DNA of 64,000 nt, taken from positions 372,001 through 436,000 of the forward strand of contig NZ_LRBG01000037.1 of NCBI RefSeq assembly GCF_001580545.1, in the 5' to 3' direction. A model generated the notes under the pieces. The model saw only the letters and a program-made list of their open reading frames with translations. It made no database searches and was not told the origin of the DNA. This DNA comes from Paraburkholderia monticola (GTDB taxonomy: Bacteria; Pseudomonadota; Gammaproteobacteria; Burkholderiales; Burkholderiaceae). Shown here piece by piece: positions 8,621 through 16,793 of the stretch. Made by a program: the position numbers and the translations under genes. Each line of letters opens with the position of its first letter. Positions within the stretch are counted from its first letter, which is position 1.

Positions 8621-9805
8621 TCAGAACCTGGTCGCCAGTCCTGCCATGACACCGAACTGACCCTGGCCGAAATTGGGATTGGAACTCGATGGGTTCCCGT
8701 TGACCGGGTCGTCATTGGTATTCGCGCCGTACAGGCCACTGTCAAGGCCCAGGTTAGACGTCGAGCTGTTCCGGACGTAGGCGAGTTCGGTGTACAGGAG
8801 CGTTCGCTTCGAGAGCGAATAGTTTGCTCCCAGCGTGAAAAGCGTTGCGTTTCCGTTGCCCTTGTTTGCGTTGGCGTGATAGACGGCGCCGGTGATTGCA
8901 AGAGCAGGAGTCGTCTGCCAAATCGCACCAATCCACTCGTGATTCACCGTGGTTGGCAGGCTGGCCCCCGGTGGTAATGCCGACGGCGTCGTCGTGCCGA
9001 AATATCCAGCATCAGATGCATCCGGGGCGCTCAGGTGCTGATAGCCAACATACGCCGTAACAGGCCCGAAAGCGTAGGTCAAGCCAGTGAGAATCGAGCG
9101 AGACGTCAGATACACGTTGCTGAATTTCCCGTCTGGGTCGCGAACTTCGTCGTACGTCGCCTGCCAGAAGAGGCCTCGATTTGTATAAGACAGCTTGATA
9201 CCGTCGGTACGGCCCTGAGCACTCCCGAGTCCACTGGAGGTGCCCAACTGGCCAGGTGCACTGCCAGGATTGCCCGCGTTCCAGGTACTCGAATTGGTCA
9301 GGTCGTACTGACCTTGCAGGGTGAAACCAGCAATGGTCGGCGAAAGGTACTCCACGCCGTTCGCTCCCTGCGAAAAGATGCGGCCCCTGACCAGCGTTCC
9401 AATGGAGTACCTCTTGGTTTGCTGTGGGTCGACATCGCCCGAGTATTGACTAATCTCCGCCGAGCCCATGTTGCCAAACTTGAGTTGGCCCCAAGTGTCG
9501 TTGTGCAGACCGACGGTCGCCTGTCCCTCGAAGAAGCTGCCGTTAGCGAAGCTACCATTCTGGGTATTCAATCGGGACTCGAGCGTGAAAATCGCCTGCG
9601 TGCCTCCGCCGAGGTCCTCGGCTCCTTTCAGGCCAAATCTTGACTGCGCCCAGCCGCCGCTTTGCGCGGCGAAAACATTTCCGGTCGGGTGATTCGTCTC
9701 GTACACGATTCCATTGTCTACAATGCCGTACAGCGTAACGCTGCTTTGCGCACTAGCTGTTGCCGCCGCAGTTATCGCGAGCAAGCCCACCAAAGCCGTT
9801 TTCAT
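8621..9805 (-). CDS. Gram-negative porin (Burkholderia OmpC-like, porin_4 type)
   Basis: A 394-residue outer-membrane trimeric porin. Signal peptide MKTALVGLLAITAAATASAQ is followed by SSVTLYGIVDNGI, then the RFGLKGAEDLGGG motif and a C-terminal Phe (ATRF), all usual for betaproteobacterial porins. The ATG at 9805 is preferred to one four codons upstream because GGAGACG lies between them as the ribosome site. It probably gives the substrate of the neighbouring catabolic genes passage through the outer membrane. The second copy of the 73-base element lies about 310 bases upstream on the same strand. Confidence 0.93.
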   Translation of the reverse strand: MKTALVGLLAITAAATASAQSSVTLYGIVDNGIVYETNHPTGNVFAAQSGGWAQSRFGLKGAEDLGGGTQAIFTLESRLNTQNGSFANGSFFEGQATVGLHNDTWGQLKFGNMGSAEISQYSGDVDPQQTKRYSIGTLVRGRIFSQGANGVEYLSPTIAGFTLQGQYDLTNSSTWNAGNPGSAPGQLGTSSGLGSAQGRTDGIKLSYTNRGLFWQATYDEVRDPDGKFSNVYLTSRSILTGLTYAFGPVTAYVGYQHLSAPDASDAGYFGTTTPSALPPGASLPTTVNHEWIGAIWQTTPALAITGAVYHANANKGNGNATLFTLGANYSLSKRTLLYTELAYVRNSSTSNLGLDSGLYGANTNDDPVNGNPSSSNPNFGQGQFGVMAGLATRF

Positions 9806-10377
9806 TTGCGTCTCCATTAATTTAGTTATCCTACATACATAAGAGAATTACCCAGACCTCTTCTGCCTGTTTGTTGTTCACCGCATCCTTATGCTTTCTT
9901 GCAATCGATTCTGAAACACGGCGAACGCAATTCCGCGAGTGCCGGCTTTGGACCAGGCCTCGCTCAACGCCGGGCTGGCTCTGGCTCGAAGCGTGCGCGA
10001 ACGCCTGTCCAACAGCGACAAACTGCGGAAACAGGTAAGGCAGGCGAACGTAATATTGCAAGGCGATATTTCCGCCTACCGCATCTTCCAGAACGCCCTC
10101 GTGCATTTTCGGCCGAGTGTATATTCCCTGTTCGCTGCAACAAAGAGCGAAAGGGGGAATGTCTTTCGCGCAGTCCGGGAAAATGCGCGTACAGGCGTGT
10201 GCACAGCGCTTTTCAGGGCTATCCTGTGTATCGTGCTCGCGGCTACCCCGGTTCCCTTGCCACATGTCATCGAATAGGGTTCGAGCGTTCCGGAGCGATG
10301 GACTATTGGCATTGAGGTAACCAACCAACGCTCTACTCCACGCTTCCGCCTCATAGACGCATCCATGGGAGAAACGT
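9806..10377. other. Gene-free interval with second regulatory element and possible gene remnant
   Basis: No gene can be named here. The interval holds copy B of the 73-base element (10115-10187). From about 9939 to 10110 the plus strand has an open frame with G/C-rich third positions that reads like an amphipathic helical protein, but it has no clear start and continues into the element, so it may be a decayed fragment. A minus-strand frame of 91 codons from 10103 has weaker codon bias. Confidence 0.4.
10115..10187 (-). promoter_or_regulatory. Shared 73-base element, copy B, upstream of the porin
   Basis: Ungapped match to copy A at 4988-5060. The best conserved stretches are GTCTTTCGCGC, TATATTC and CGGGAA. 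Read on the minus strand, toward the porin gene, it ends with TATACA in the position where copy A has TATAGA. It is about 310 bases from the porin start, much farther than copy A is from its gene, so either a long leader or a lost gene lies between. Confidence 0.5.
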
Positions 10378-10698
10378 ATGAAATCCACCCAGCTGTCCGT
10401 CTTGGCTGTCGTAGCAACGATGGCGTTGAGCCTGATGACGGTTCTGGTAGTAGACGCTCACGCGGAGGGCACCGATGCAGATGCCTCGAGTGCTGCCGTG
10501 TCCAAGCAGGAGTTAAAGGCGCAAAAAAAGGCCGAGAGTAAGGCCCGCCGAGCAAAGAAGAACGCCGAATTGAGCCAACTTCAGAAGAACGGCTACAACC
10601 CTGCCGGAAATCAAACCAACTATCCGCAGAACCTTCAAAACGCCCAGCAAAAAGCAGCCGGACAAAAGCCTAGTAATGCGCCGGCTGTGGCACCCTGA
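10378..10698 (+). CDS. Small secreted DUF4148-like protein
   Basis: A 106-residue protein with a signal peptide (residues 1-29, ending VVDAHA), a basic Ala/Lys-rich middle (KAQKKAESKARRAKKNAE) and a Tyr/Asn/Gln-rich tail with NGYNPAG and NYPQN. Small exported proteins of this make-up, often labelled DUF4148, are common and multicopy in Burkholderiaceae; no function is known. GGGAGAAACGT precedes the ATG. It stands alone between the porin block and the IS scar. Confidence 0.7.
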   Translation: MKSTQLSVLAVVATMALSLMTVLVVDAHAEGTDADASSAAVSKQELKAQKKAESKARRAKKNAELSQLQKNGYNPAGNQTNYPQNLQNAQQKAAGQKPSNAPAVAP

Positions 10699-10781
10699 TG
10701 CTCGACCTGGTTTGCCCGAGCGCGGTTTTGAAGAGACGAACGATGGGCATCGAGACGCTTAACCAGACGGGCTCGCCGCTG

Positions 10782-11455
10782 GGCAGCGCTTGCAAACGCG
10801 AGGGTACGTCGCAAGGCTTTGTCGCGGTAAGAATCGAAGGGCGAGCGAGATCGATATGAAAAGTACTGCTTACGTTGCTAGTTCATAGAATTGATCGGCA
10901 GCGGACGGATGGGTTCCGCAAGCACACTTCATCTGCCCTTTCACAATCATGTGCATCAACTCGATGCCGGCCAGAAGGATCCGGGCATAACGAAAAGTCT
11001 TGAACCCCAGCATGGGTCGCGTTCGTCGCTTGATCGCCCGATGGTCCTGCTCGACCAGATTGTTGAGATATTTCGACTGGCGGATCCTGACAGGCGTTTC
11101 ACGATCGGCATTGATCGCTTCGAGCGCGGCGAGATTGGCGCCGCTTTTGTCAATGGCCACTGTGTCGGGCGCGCCATTCCAGACGATCGATTTCTCGAAG
11201 TAACGCCGGGCTGCAGTCTTGTCCCGATGGGCGCGTAGCAGAAAGTCGATGGTGTTGCCGTCCCTGTCGACGGCACGGTAAAGATATCGCCATTCTCCCT
11301 TGACGCGAATGTATGTCTCGTCCATGCGCCAGCTCTTGCCAACTGGCCGCTTGCGCAGGCGAAACGCTTTCTCCAGCACCGGCAGCAGCTTGACGGCCCA
11401 GCGGTGCACAGTCGAATGATCGACGGAAACGCCGCGCTCGGCCATCATACACTGC
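10782..11455 (-). mobile_element. IS6-family insertion sequence remnant
   Basis: The remnant contains the transposase fragment at 10870-11455. On the left, GGCAGCGCTTGCAAA at 10782 resembles the terminal repeat of IS6-family elements (GGCACTGTTGCAAA), about 75 bases beyond the transposase stop, which is a plausible spacing. No matching end was found on the right, where the element breaks off inside an SDR gene. The left boundary is tentative. Confidence 0.5.
10870..11455 (-). pseudogene. IS6-family DDE transposase, 5'-truncated
   Basis: About 195 residues match an IS6/IS26-type transposase. The catalytic DDE core is recognisable: Asp in GKSWRMDETYI, Asp in DTVAIDKSGANL, and Glu in NLVEQDHRAIKRR. 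The family usually has about 230-240 residues; here homology begins at MMAERGVSVDHSTVHRW, so some 35-40 N-terminal residues, including part of the DNA-binding region, are missing. The open frame extends to 11472 only because it reads into the neighbouring SDR gene. The protein is probably not active. Confidence 0.88.
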
Positions 11456-12139
11456 CGTGCCGACGAGTTCATCCGGTGTGCCCCAGCGCTGCGATGGGTT
11501 GCTGCTTTTCACCCACGCATCGAAGGCCGCGTTCTCTATCAGCGGCTTGTTCATGTCGGTCAGGATGTAGCCCGGACCAATCGCGTTCGCCTGGATGTTC
11601 GACGCCGCCCATTCAGCGCTCATTGCACGCGTCAGCATCTTGATGCCGCCCTTCGCGGCCGTGTACGCGCCAACTGTCGCCCGCCCCGCTTCGCTCGTGA
11701 GCGAGCCGATATTAATGATCTTGCCGCCCGTGCCGCGCGCGATCATGCGGCGCGCGGCCTGCTTCGCGACGATGAACGCGCTGGTCAGGTTCGTGTCGAT
11801 CACGCGCTGCCAGTCGCTCAGTTCGAGATCAACAAGCGGCTTGCGGAGCTGGATGCCGGCGTTATTCACGACGATGTCGATCGGGACGCCGTTCCTGTCC
11901 CACCGCGCGAAAGCATCGGCGACAGCCGCTTCGTCGGTGACGTCGAAAGCACGGCCCTGCGCCTGGTAGCCCGCGCTGGCCAGCTTGCCGACCGATTCAG
12001 CCACCGTATCCGCACGCGTGCCGTTGAGCACGACGCTGGCACCCGCCGCCGCCAATCCCTCGGCCAACGCGTAGCCAATACCACGGGCCGAGCCGGTGAC
12101 AAGCGCCGTGCGGCCGCTCAGATCGAATAGATGGGTCAT
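11150..12139 (-). pseudogene. Gluconate 5-dehydrogenase-like SDR, 3' end replaced by IS sequence
   Basis: Residues 1-229 are a classical short-chain dehydrogenase close to gluconate 5-dehydrogenase (2-deoxy-D-gluconate 3-dehydrogenase type). TGSARGIG (cofactor), NNAG, catalytic Ser in IGSLTSE and YTAAK (Tyr/Lys) are all intact. At about 11455 the frame enters the IS6 remnant, and the last 25 or so SDR residues, normally ending with the VDGG motif, are replaced by about 100 meaningless residues. The ATG at 12139 follows AAGGACCCAGC. It belongs with the FadR regulator behind it in a sugar-acid locus, now broken. Confidence 0.85.
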
Positions 12140-12247
12140 GCTGGGTCCTTGATATGTTCAGAAAAAGGCGCAAGTCCGCCCGTCGCGACGGCTGCGCGCG
12201 TCGCGTTTCAAGTGGGTTAGATCCGCTGTTGGCGAAGCAGGACTACG

Positions 12248-12967
12248 TCAGACCGGCTGATTGTTGGCGGTGTGGTTCAGTGCAGCGCGGTCCTCAAAAT
12301 CCTGCTCGGCGCGCTTGATCAGCGTCAGCACGGCCTGTTCGGCGGCTTCCGGATCGCCCTGCTCGATCGCGACGCACAGCGCCTCGTGCATCGGCAGCGA
12401 ACGGGCCGGACCACCCGCGATTTCGGAACTGCGTTCGAAGCTCGTGCGCAGGATCGCCGACAGCGCGTTCTGCATCTGCTGGACGAACTGGTTGTGACAG
12501 GCGGCGAGGATGGCACCGTGAAATGCGAGGTCGGCGGGAACATATTCGCCGTGGCCAGCGACCGCGCGCTCCATCGCCTTGAACGCTCGCCGCACGGCGA
12601 TACGGTCTTCCGGCGTAGCGCGTTTCGCGGCGAGCGTGGCCGCGCTCGGCTCAATGATCAGGCGCAACTCCATCAGATCTTCGACGAGACCCGGTTCAAT
12701 CGCGCCGGCGCGCGCACGCCAGGTGACCACGTCGGGGTCGAACAGTTGCCATTGTGCGCGCGGCAGCACGATCGTGCCGTAACGGCGACGCACCTGCAGC
12801 ATGCCCTTGGCCGAGAGCGACTTCATCGTCTCGCGGATGGTGATGCGGCTCACCTGCATCTGTTCGGCGAGAACCGGTTCGGCCGGCAGGATGTCACCGG
12901 GCATGAATTTACCTGAACAGATCTGCTCGCCCAACTGATTCAGGACCTGCCTGTGTAGCGTTGCCAC
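12248..12967 (-). CDS. FadR-type GntR transcriptional regulator (FCD domain)
   Basis: A 239-residue regulator with the GntR winged helix-turn-helix at residues 10-75 (LAEQMQVSRITIRETMKSL) and an all-helical FCD sensor domain from about residue 95, with His in ADLAFHGAI and MHEAL as likely metal ligands. The start is a GTG at 12967 with AGAGAG upstream. A perfect 12-base palindrome lies 16 bases upstream of the start, suggesting autoregulation. FCD regulators next to gluconate-5-dehydrogenase genes usually respond to sugar acids such as gluconate, galactonate or galactarate. Confidence 0.88.
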   Translation of the reverse strand: MATLHRQVLNQLGEQICSGKFMPGDILPAEPVLAEQMQVSRITIRETMKSLSAKGMLQVRRRYGTIVLPRAQWQLFDPDVVTWRARAGAIEPGLVEDLMELRLIIEPSAATLAAKRATPEDRIAVRRAFKAMERAVAGHGEYVPADLAFHGAILAACHNQFVQQMQNALSAILRTSFERSSEIAGGPARSLPMHEALCVAIEQGDPEAAEQAVLTLIKRAEQDFEDRAALNHTANNQPV

Positions 12968-12982
12968 GATTTACTCTCTAGG

Positions 12983-12994
12983 TCATACGTATGA
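12983..12994. promoter_or_regulatory. Palindromic operator candidate TCATACGTATGA
   Basis: A perfect 12-base palindrome within GGTCATACGTATGATGTC, 16 bases upstream of the FadR-type regulator start. FCD/GntR regulators bind short palindromes overlapping their own promoters. The 8-mer GTCATACG also occurs inside the repeats upstream of the polygalacturonase gene. Confidence 0.5.
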
Positions 12995-13230
12995 TGTCGA
13001 AAGATAGGCGTGAAGCGGGCTTTGTGCAACCAGGGGTCGACCCTCGACGATCGGTCGCGAAGCGCGAAAGCAAATGGCTCCTGTTAGCGGCCAAATCGCG
13101 CCTGTGTGGTCGGAACTCCCATGGCATAGCCGTCGCGAGAGATCGCGCGATCGAATCCGGATGCGCCAAACTCCGGCACGACAAATGCGCCTTGACTTTC
13201 ATCCTCATGCCGACAATACTGAATCCACAC

Positions 13231-13262
13231 TTTGTACGGACAAACAGACAAAACCGTACAAA
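13231..13262. promoter_or_regulatory. Inverted-repeat operator candidate before the MaoC-led cluster
   Basis: TTTGTACGG at 13231-13239 and CCGTACAAA at 13254-13262 form a perfect 9-base inverted repeat with a 14-base spacer, 23 bases before the MaoC start. The left arm alone also forms TTTGT-ACGG-ACAAA, itself a palindrome of the kind bound by GntR proteins. The HutC-type GntR gene inside the cluster is the likely binder. Confidence 0.6.
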
Positions 13263-13284
13263 TCATCCAGAACAGGAGACAGAC

Positions 13285-13785
13285 ATGGAATCTGACGTCG
13301 CAGTAAAGACCCGCATCCGCGCCAGCTACGGCCGCTACCTCGAAGATTTTCATGTAGGCGACATCTACGAACACCGGCCCGGGCGAACCATCACGGAAGC
13401 CGACAACATCCACTTCTCGCTGCTGACGATGAACTTCCATCCGATGCATTGCGACGCCGCGTACGCCGCCAAAAGCGAATTCGGCCGTCTGCTCGTCAAC
13501 AGCGGCCTAACGGTCGCCGTGGTGCTGGGGCTCTCGGTGAACGACGTCAGCGGCAAGGCGATCGCCAACCTGGGCTGGAAAGAGATCCGTCTAACTGCGC
13601 CCGTGTTTTGCGGCGACACGATCTACGCGGAATCCGAAGTGCTCGAAAAGCGCGAATCGAAATCCCGTCCGGGACAGGGCATCGTCACCGTGCAGACTCG
13701 AGCGTTCAAGCAGGACGGCACGCCGATCATGGACTTCGTGCGCAGCGCCCTGGTGCCGACGCGTGGAAACGGTGTAGGCGACTGA
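13285..13785 (+). CDS. MaoC-family hydratase, probable itaconyl-CoA/mesaconyl-CoA hydratase
   Basis: A 166-residue single hot-dog MaoC protein. The hydratase active-site signature is seen as DNIHFSLLTMNFHPMH (residues about 35-50), with the paired Asp and His. In the itaconate pathway the MaoC enzyme (Ich) adds water to itaconyl-CoA to give (S)-citramalyl-CoA. The ATG at 13285 follows AGGAGACAGAC; longer upstream frames have no ribosome site. It is the first gene of the cluster and lies directly behind the inverted-repeat operator. The specific substrate is inferred from the CoA-transferase and CitE-like lyase farther down. Confidence 0.85.
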   Translation: MESDVAVKTRIRASYGRYLEDFHVGDIYEHRPGRTITEADNIHFSLLTMNFHPMHCDAAYAAKSEFGRLLVNSGLTVAVVLGLSVNDVSGKAIANLGWKEIRLTAPVFCGDTIYAESEVLEKRESKSRPGQGIVTVQTRAFKQDGTPIMDFVRSALVPTRGNGVGD

Positions 13786-13973
13786 GCGACCTGCGCGGCT
13801 CGAATTGCTGCGATAGCGGCCACGCGACTCCCGCAGCCCGGGGCAAGACAAACAGCAGCAAATCGCGCCAACCTGTCAGCAAGAGCAGGTGGCATGCGGG
13901 TCCAGGCGGCGTCCAAACAACGCGCCGCAATGCGGCAAGCGCAAGCAAAGTCATGCACACCAAGGAGACAAAG

Positions 13974-15359
13974 GTGGCTATCGGTATCGTCAATTCGGGC
14001 GCGCGACTCGATCGCCTGCCTATCGCGTCCTTCCATTGGAAGGTTCTGGGGCTCATCAGCGCGGGGGCCTTTCTGGACGCCTTCGACATCTATCTCGCCG
14101 CGGGCGCGCTCGGCGCGATGGTCAAGTCCGGCTTCTCCGACCTGAGGCTGAATGCGCTGTTTATCTCGGTGACTTTTCTCGGCATGCTGATCGGCGCCGG
14201 TTTCGCCGGCTACCTTGGCGACCGTTTCGGGCGCCGCTCGTCGTATCAGACCAATCTGCTGATCTTCGGCATAGCGTCGATCGCCGCCTGTTTCGTCCCG
14301 AACATGACCTGGCTCATCGCCTTGCGGCTGATCATGGGCATCGGCCTTGGCGCTGAACTGGTGGTCGCAGCTGGCACCTTGTGCGAATTCATTCCGCCTG
14401 CTTCACGCGGACGGTGGACCGCGTTGCTCGCGTTCATCATCAACTCCGGCTTGCTGGTGTCGACCGCGGTCGGTTACGTCGTCATCCCGCATCTCGGCTG
14501 GCGCTATATGTTCGCGATCGCGGGTGTCGGCGCAATCATCGTGTGGGTATTGCGGCATCGCATGCCTGAATCGCCGCGCTGGCTCGAATCCGTGGGACGC
14601 GCCGAAGAAGCCGAGGCGACGGTCTCGGCGATCGAGCAGCAGGTGCAGCGTCAGAAGGGTCCGTTGCCGCCGGTCGATCGCACCGAAAGTCTTGAAGTCC
14701 CCAAAGCACCCTTCTCTGCCTTGTTCTCGCACGCGATGCTCGGGCGCACGCTGGTCGCCGCGTTGACGGCAGTCGCGGTGAATATTTCGGTGTACGGCTT
14801 TGTCGCATGGCTGCCTACGTTCTTCGTGAAGGAAGGCCTGACCATCGTGCAGTCGCTTGGCTTCACGACCTTGATGGCGTTCGGCGCGCCCGGCGGCGCT
14901 GTAATCGGCTTTTTGTGTGCGGACCGCCTCGGCCGTGCGCGTGGCCTCGTGATTTTCGCGATCGCGACCATCGCAGTCGGCTTCGTCTATCCAAACATGC
15001 ACGCGGGCTGGGCAATCAGCCTGGTGGGCTTTGTCCTGATTACTTGCATCTACACGGTCGCAACGCTCGGCCTCTTTGCCTACATTCCGGAACTGTTTCC
15101 GACCGAATTGCGTTTGCGCGGTACCGGCACAGCGGGCGTATGCGGGCGCGCCGCCTCCATGACGACGCCCTATTTCGCGGTGCTGCTTTACAACTCGTTT
15201 GGCGTGTCCGGTGTGCTGGCGATGGTGAGCGGCGTTCTCGCGCTATTGATAGTCGGCATTCTGCTTCTGCGTGTAGAGACCAATCAGCATGCGCTCGAGC
15301 AGATCTCGCCGAGCCTCGACACCGGTTCCGATCCCATGCCCGCTACGCAACACGGATAA
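13974..15359 (+). CDS. MFS transporter (sugar/dicarboxylate symporter type)
   Basis: A 461-residue major facilitator with 12 membrane segments. The loop 2-3 motif GDRFGRRSSYQ and an acidic GLGAELVVAAGTLCEF helix are typical of the metabolite:H+ symporter families (AAHS/sugar porter). The GTG at 13974 is preferred over the ATG at 13953 because AAGGAG stands six bases before it. Lying between the MaoC and PrpD genes, it probably imports the dicarboxylate degraded by this cluster, for example itaconate or a related methyl-branched acid. Confidence 0.88.
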   Translation: MAIGIVNSGARLDRLPIASFHWKVLGLISAGAFLDAFDIYLAAGALGAMVKSGFSDLRLNALFISVTFLGMLIGAGFAGYLGDRFGRRSSYQTNLLIFGIASIAACFVPNMTWLIALRLIMGIGLGAELVVAAGTLCEFIPPASRGRWTALLAFIINSGLLVSTAVGYVVIPHLGWRYMFAIAGVGAIIVWVLRHRMPESPRWLESVGRAEEAEATVSAIEQQVQRQKGPLPPVDRTESLEVPKAPFSALFSHAMLGRTLVAALTAVAVNISVYGFVAWLPTFFVKEGLTIVQSLGFTTLMAFGAPGGAVIGFLCADRLGRARGLVIFAIATIAVGFVYPNMHAGWAISLVGFVLITCIYTVATLGLFAYIPELFPTELRLRGTGTAGVCGRAASMTTPYFAVLLYNSFGVSGVLAMVSGVLALLIVGILLLRVETNQHALEQISPSLDTGSDPMPATQHG

Positions 15360-15365
15360 ATCGAC

Positions 15366-16793
15366 ATGACTTCACTCGACCCAGCCGTCACGCTCTCCGA
15401 TCAGTACGCACGCTTTGGTCTCAGCCTGCAATTGCGCGATGTTCCGCGCACCTTGCGGACGCGTGCCAAGCATCTGATTCTCGATGCCGTCGGCATCGCC
15501 CTGGCCTCACGCAGTTACCCGTATGCCGGCGTATCGCTTGCCGCATTCTCCGAACTCGGCAGCGGCACCTCGCCGGTAATCGGCTATGGCAGGCGTCTCG
15601 CTCTGCGCGATGCCGCGATGATGAACGGCATACTGATTCACGGCCTCGATTTTGACGACACGCATTCACGCGGCGTTATTCATTCGACGACGAGCGCGTT
15701 GCCTGCTGTGTTTGCACTAGCTGATCGCGACGACCTGAGCGGTGCTGAGCTGCTCAGCGCGTATATCGTCGCGATGGAAGTGTCAACGCGCGTTGCGTCG
15801 GCCGCGAAGGGTGGTTTCCATCAGGCCGGCTTTCATCCGACGGGCATGGTCGGGGCATTCGGTTGTGCGGTCGCGGCGGCGCGTCTGTTGCACCTGGACG
15901 AAGCACGCGCGGCCCATGCCCAAGGCGTTGTTCTGTCGATGGCCGCCGGCAGCCTTGAATTCCTCGAAGACGGCGCATGGACCAAGCGCGCTCATCCTGG
16001 CTTCGCCGCCGCAGCCGGCATCACCGCCGCGACGCTCGCGAAGCACGGTTTCACTGGCCCGCGGTCAGCCTACGAAGGACGCTTCGGTCTGTACGCCAGC
16101 CACCTTGGCAAGCGCCTCGACGCCGCCGATCAGCAGCTTGCGACCGAGGGACTCGGCAGCGCGTGGCAAATTGATGAAGTCGCGATCAAGCCGCTGCCCG
16201 CCTGTCACTTCACGCACGCCGTAGCGGATGCGGCAATCGCGTTGTATCAGGAACATGGTTTTTCGGCGCAGAACCTCGACTCGATCGATCGCGTCATCGC
16301 CAGGGTGCCGCGTGGCACAGTCGAGGTCGTCTGCGAACCGCTCGAACCGAAGCGCAAACCGGTGACCAGCTACGACGCGCAATTCAGCGTGCCGTACATC
16401 GTCGCCACTGCGCTGCTCAAAGGGCGCTTCACTCTCGACGACCTCGAGCCGGCCGCGCTGGCCGATCCCGCCGTGCTGGCGCTGGCCACACGCGTCGACT
16501 ACGAGATCGATCCTGATTCCACCTTCCCACGTCACTACACCGGCGAAGTCATCGTGGAACGCAGCGATGGCTCGCGCGTTGCACATCGCGAGGCGATCAA
16601 TCGTGGTTGCGCCGAGCGGCCGGTAAGCAACGACGACATTGCCTCCAAGTTCTACGCGAACGCTCAGCGCACCGTATCCCGCAGTGCCGCCGAACAGATC
16701 GCGCAGGCCGTATTGCAACTCGACGAACGCCCGGCGCGCGCATTGGCCGACACGCTCGCCGGAACCACCGAATCTTCAAGGACGCCATCATGA
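15366..16793 (+). CDS. MmgE/PrpD family protein (2-methylcitrate dehydratase-like)
   Basis: A 475-residue MmgE/PrpD protein, full length for the family, with an all-helical N-terminal domain (GLDFDDTHSRGVIHSTTSALP near residue 96-115) and a smaller C-terminal lid domain. Members include 2-methylcitrate dehydratase, cis-aconitate decarboxylase and itaconate-cluster proteins whose role is not settled. It starts 6 bases after the MFS stop and its own stop overlaps the next start as ATGA, so it is translationally coupled to the acyl-CoA dehydrogenase. It may isomerise or dehydrate a branched di- or tricarboxylate. Confidence 0.88.
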   Translation: MTSLDPAVTLSDQYARFGLSLQLRDVPRTLRTRAKHLILDAVGIALASRSYPYAGVSLAAFSELGSGTSPVIGYGRRLALRDAAMMNGILIHGLDFDDTHSRGVIHSTTSALPAVFALADRDDLSGAELLSAYIVAMEVSTRVASAAKGGFHQAGFHPTGMVGAFGCAVAAARLLHLDEARAAHAQGVVLSMAAGSLEFLEDGAWTKRAHPGFAAAAGITAATLAKHGFTGPRSAYEGRFGLYASHLGKRLDAADQQLATEGLGSAWQIDEVAIKPLPACHFTHAVADAAIALYQEHGFSAQNLDSIDRVIARVPRGTVEVVCEPLEPKRKPVTSYDAQFSVPYIVATALLKGRFTLDDLEPAALADPAVLALATRVDYEIDPDSTFPRHYTGEVIVERSDGSRVAHREAINRGCAERPVSNDDIASKFYANAQRTVSRSAAEQIAQAVLQLDERPARALADTLAGTTESSRTPS

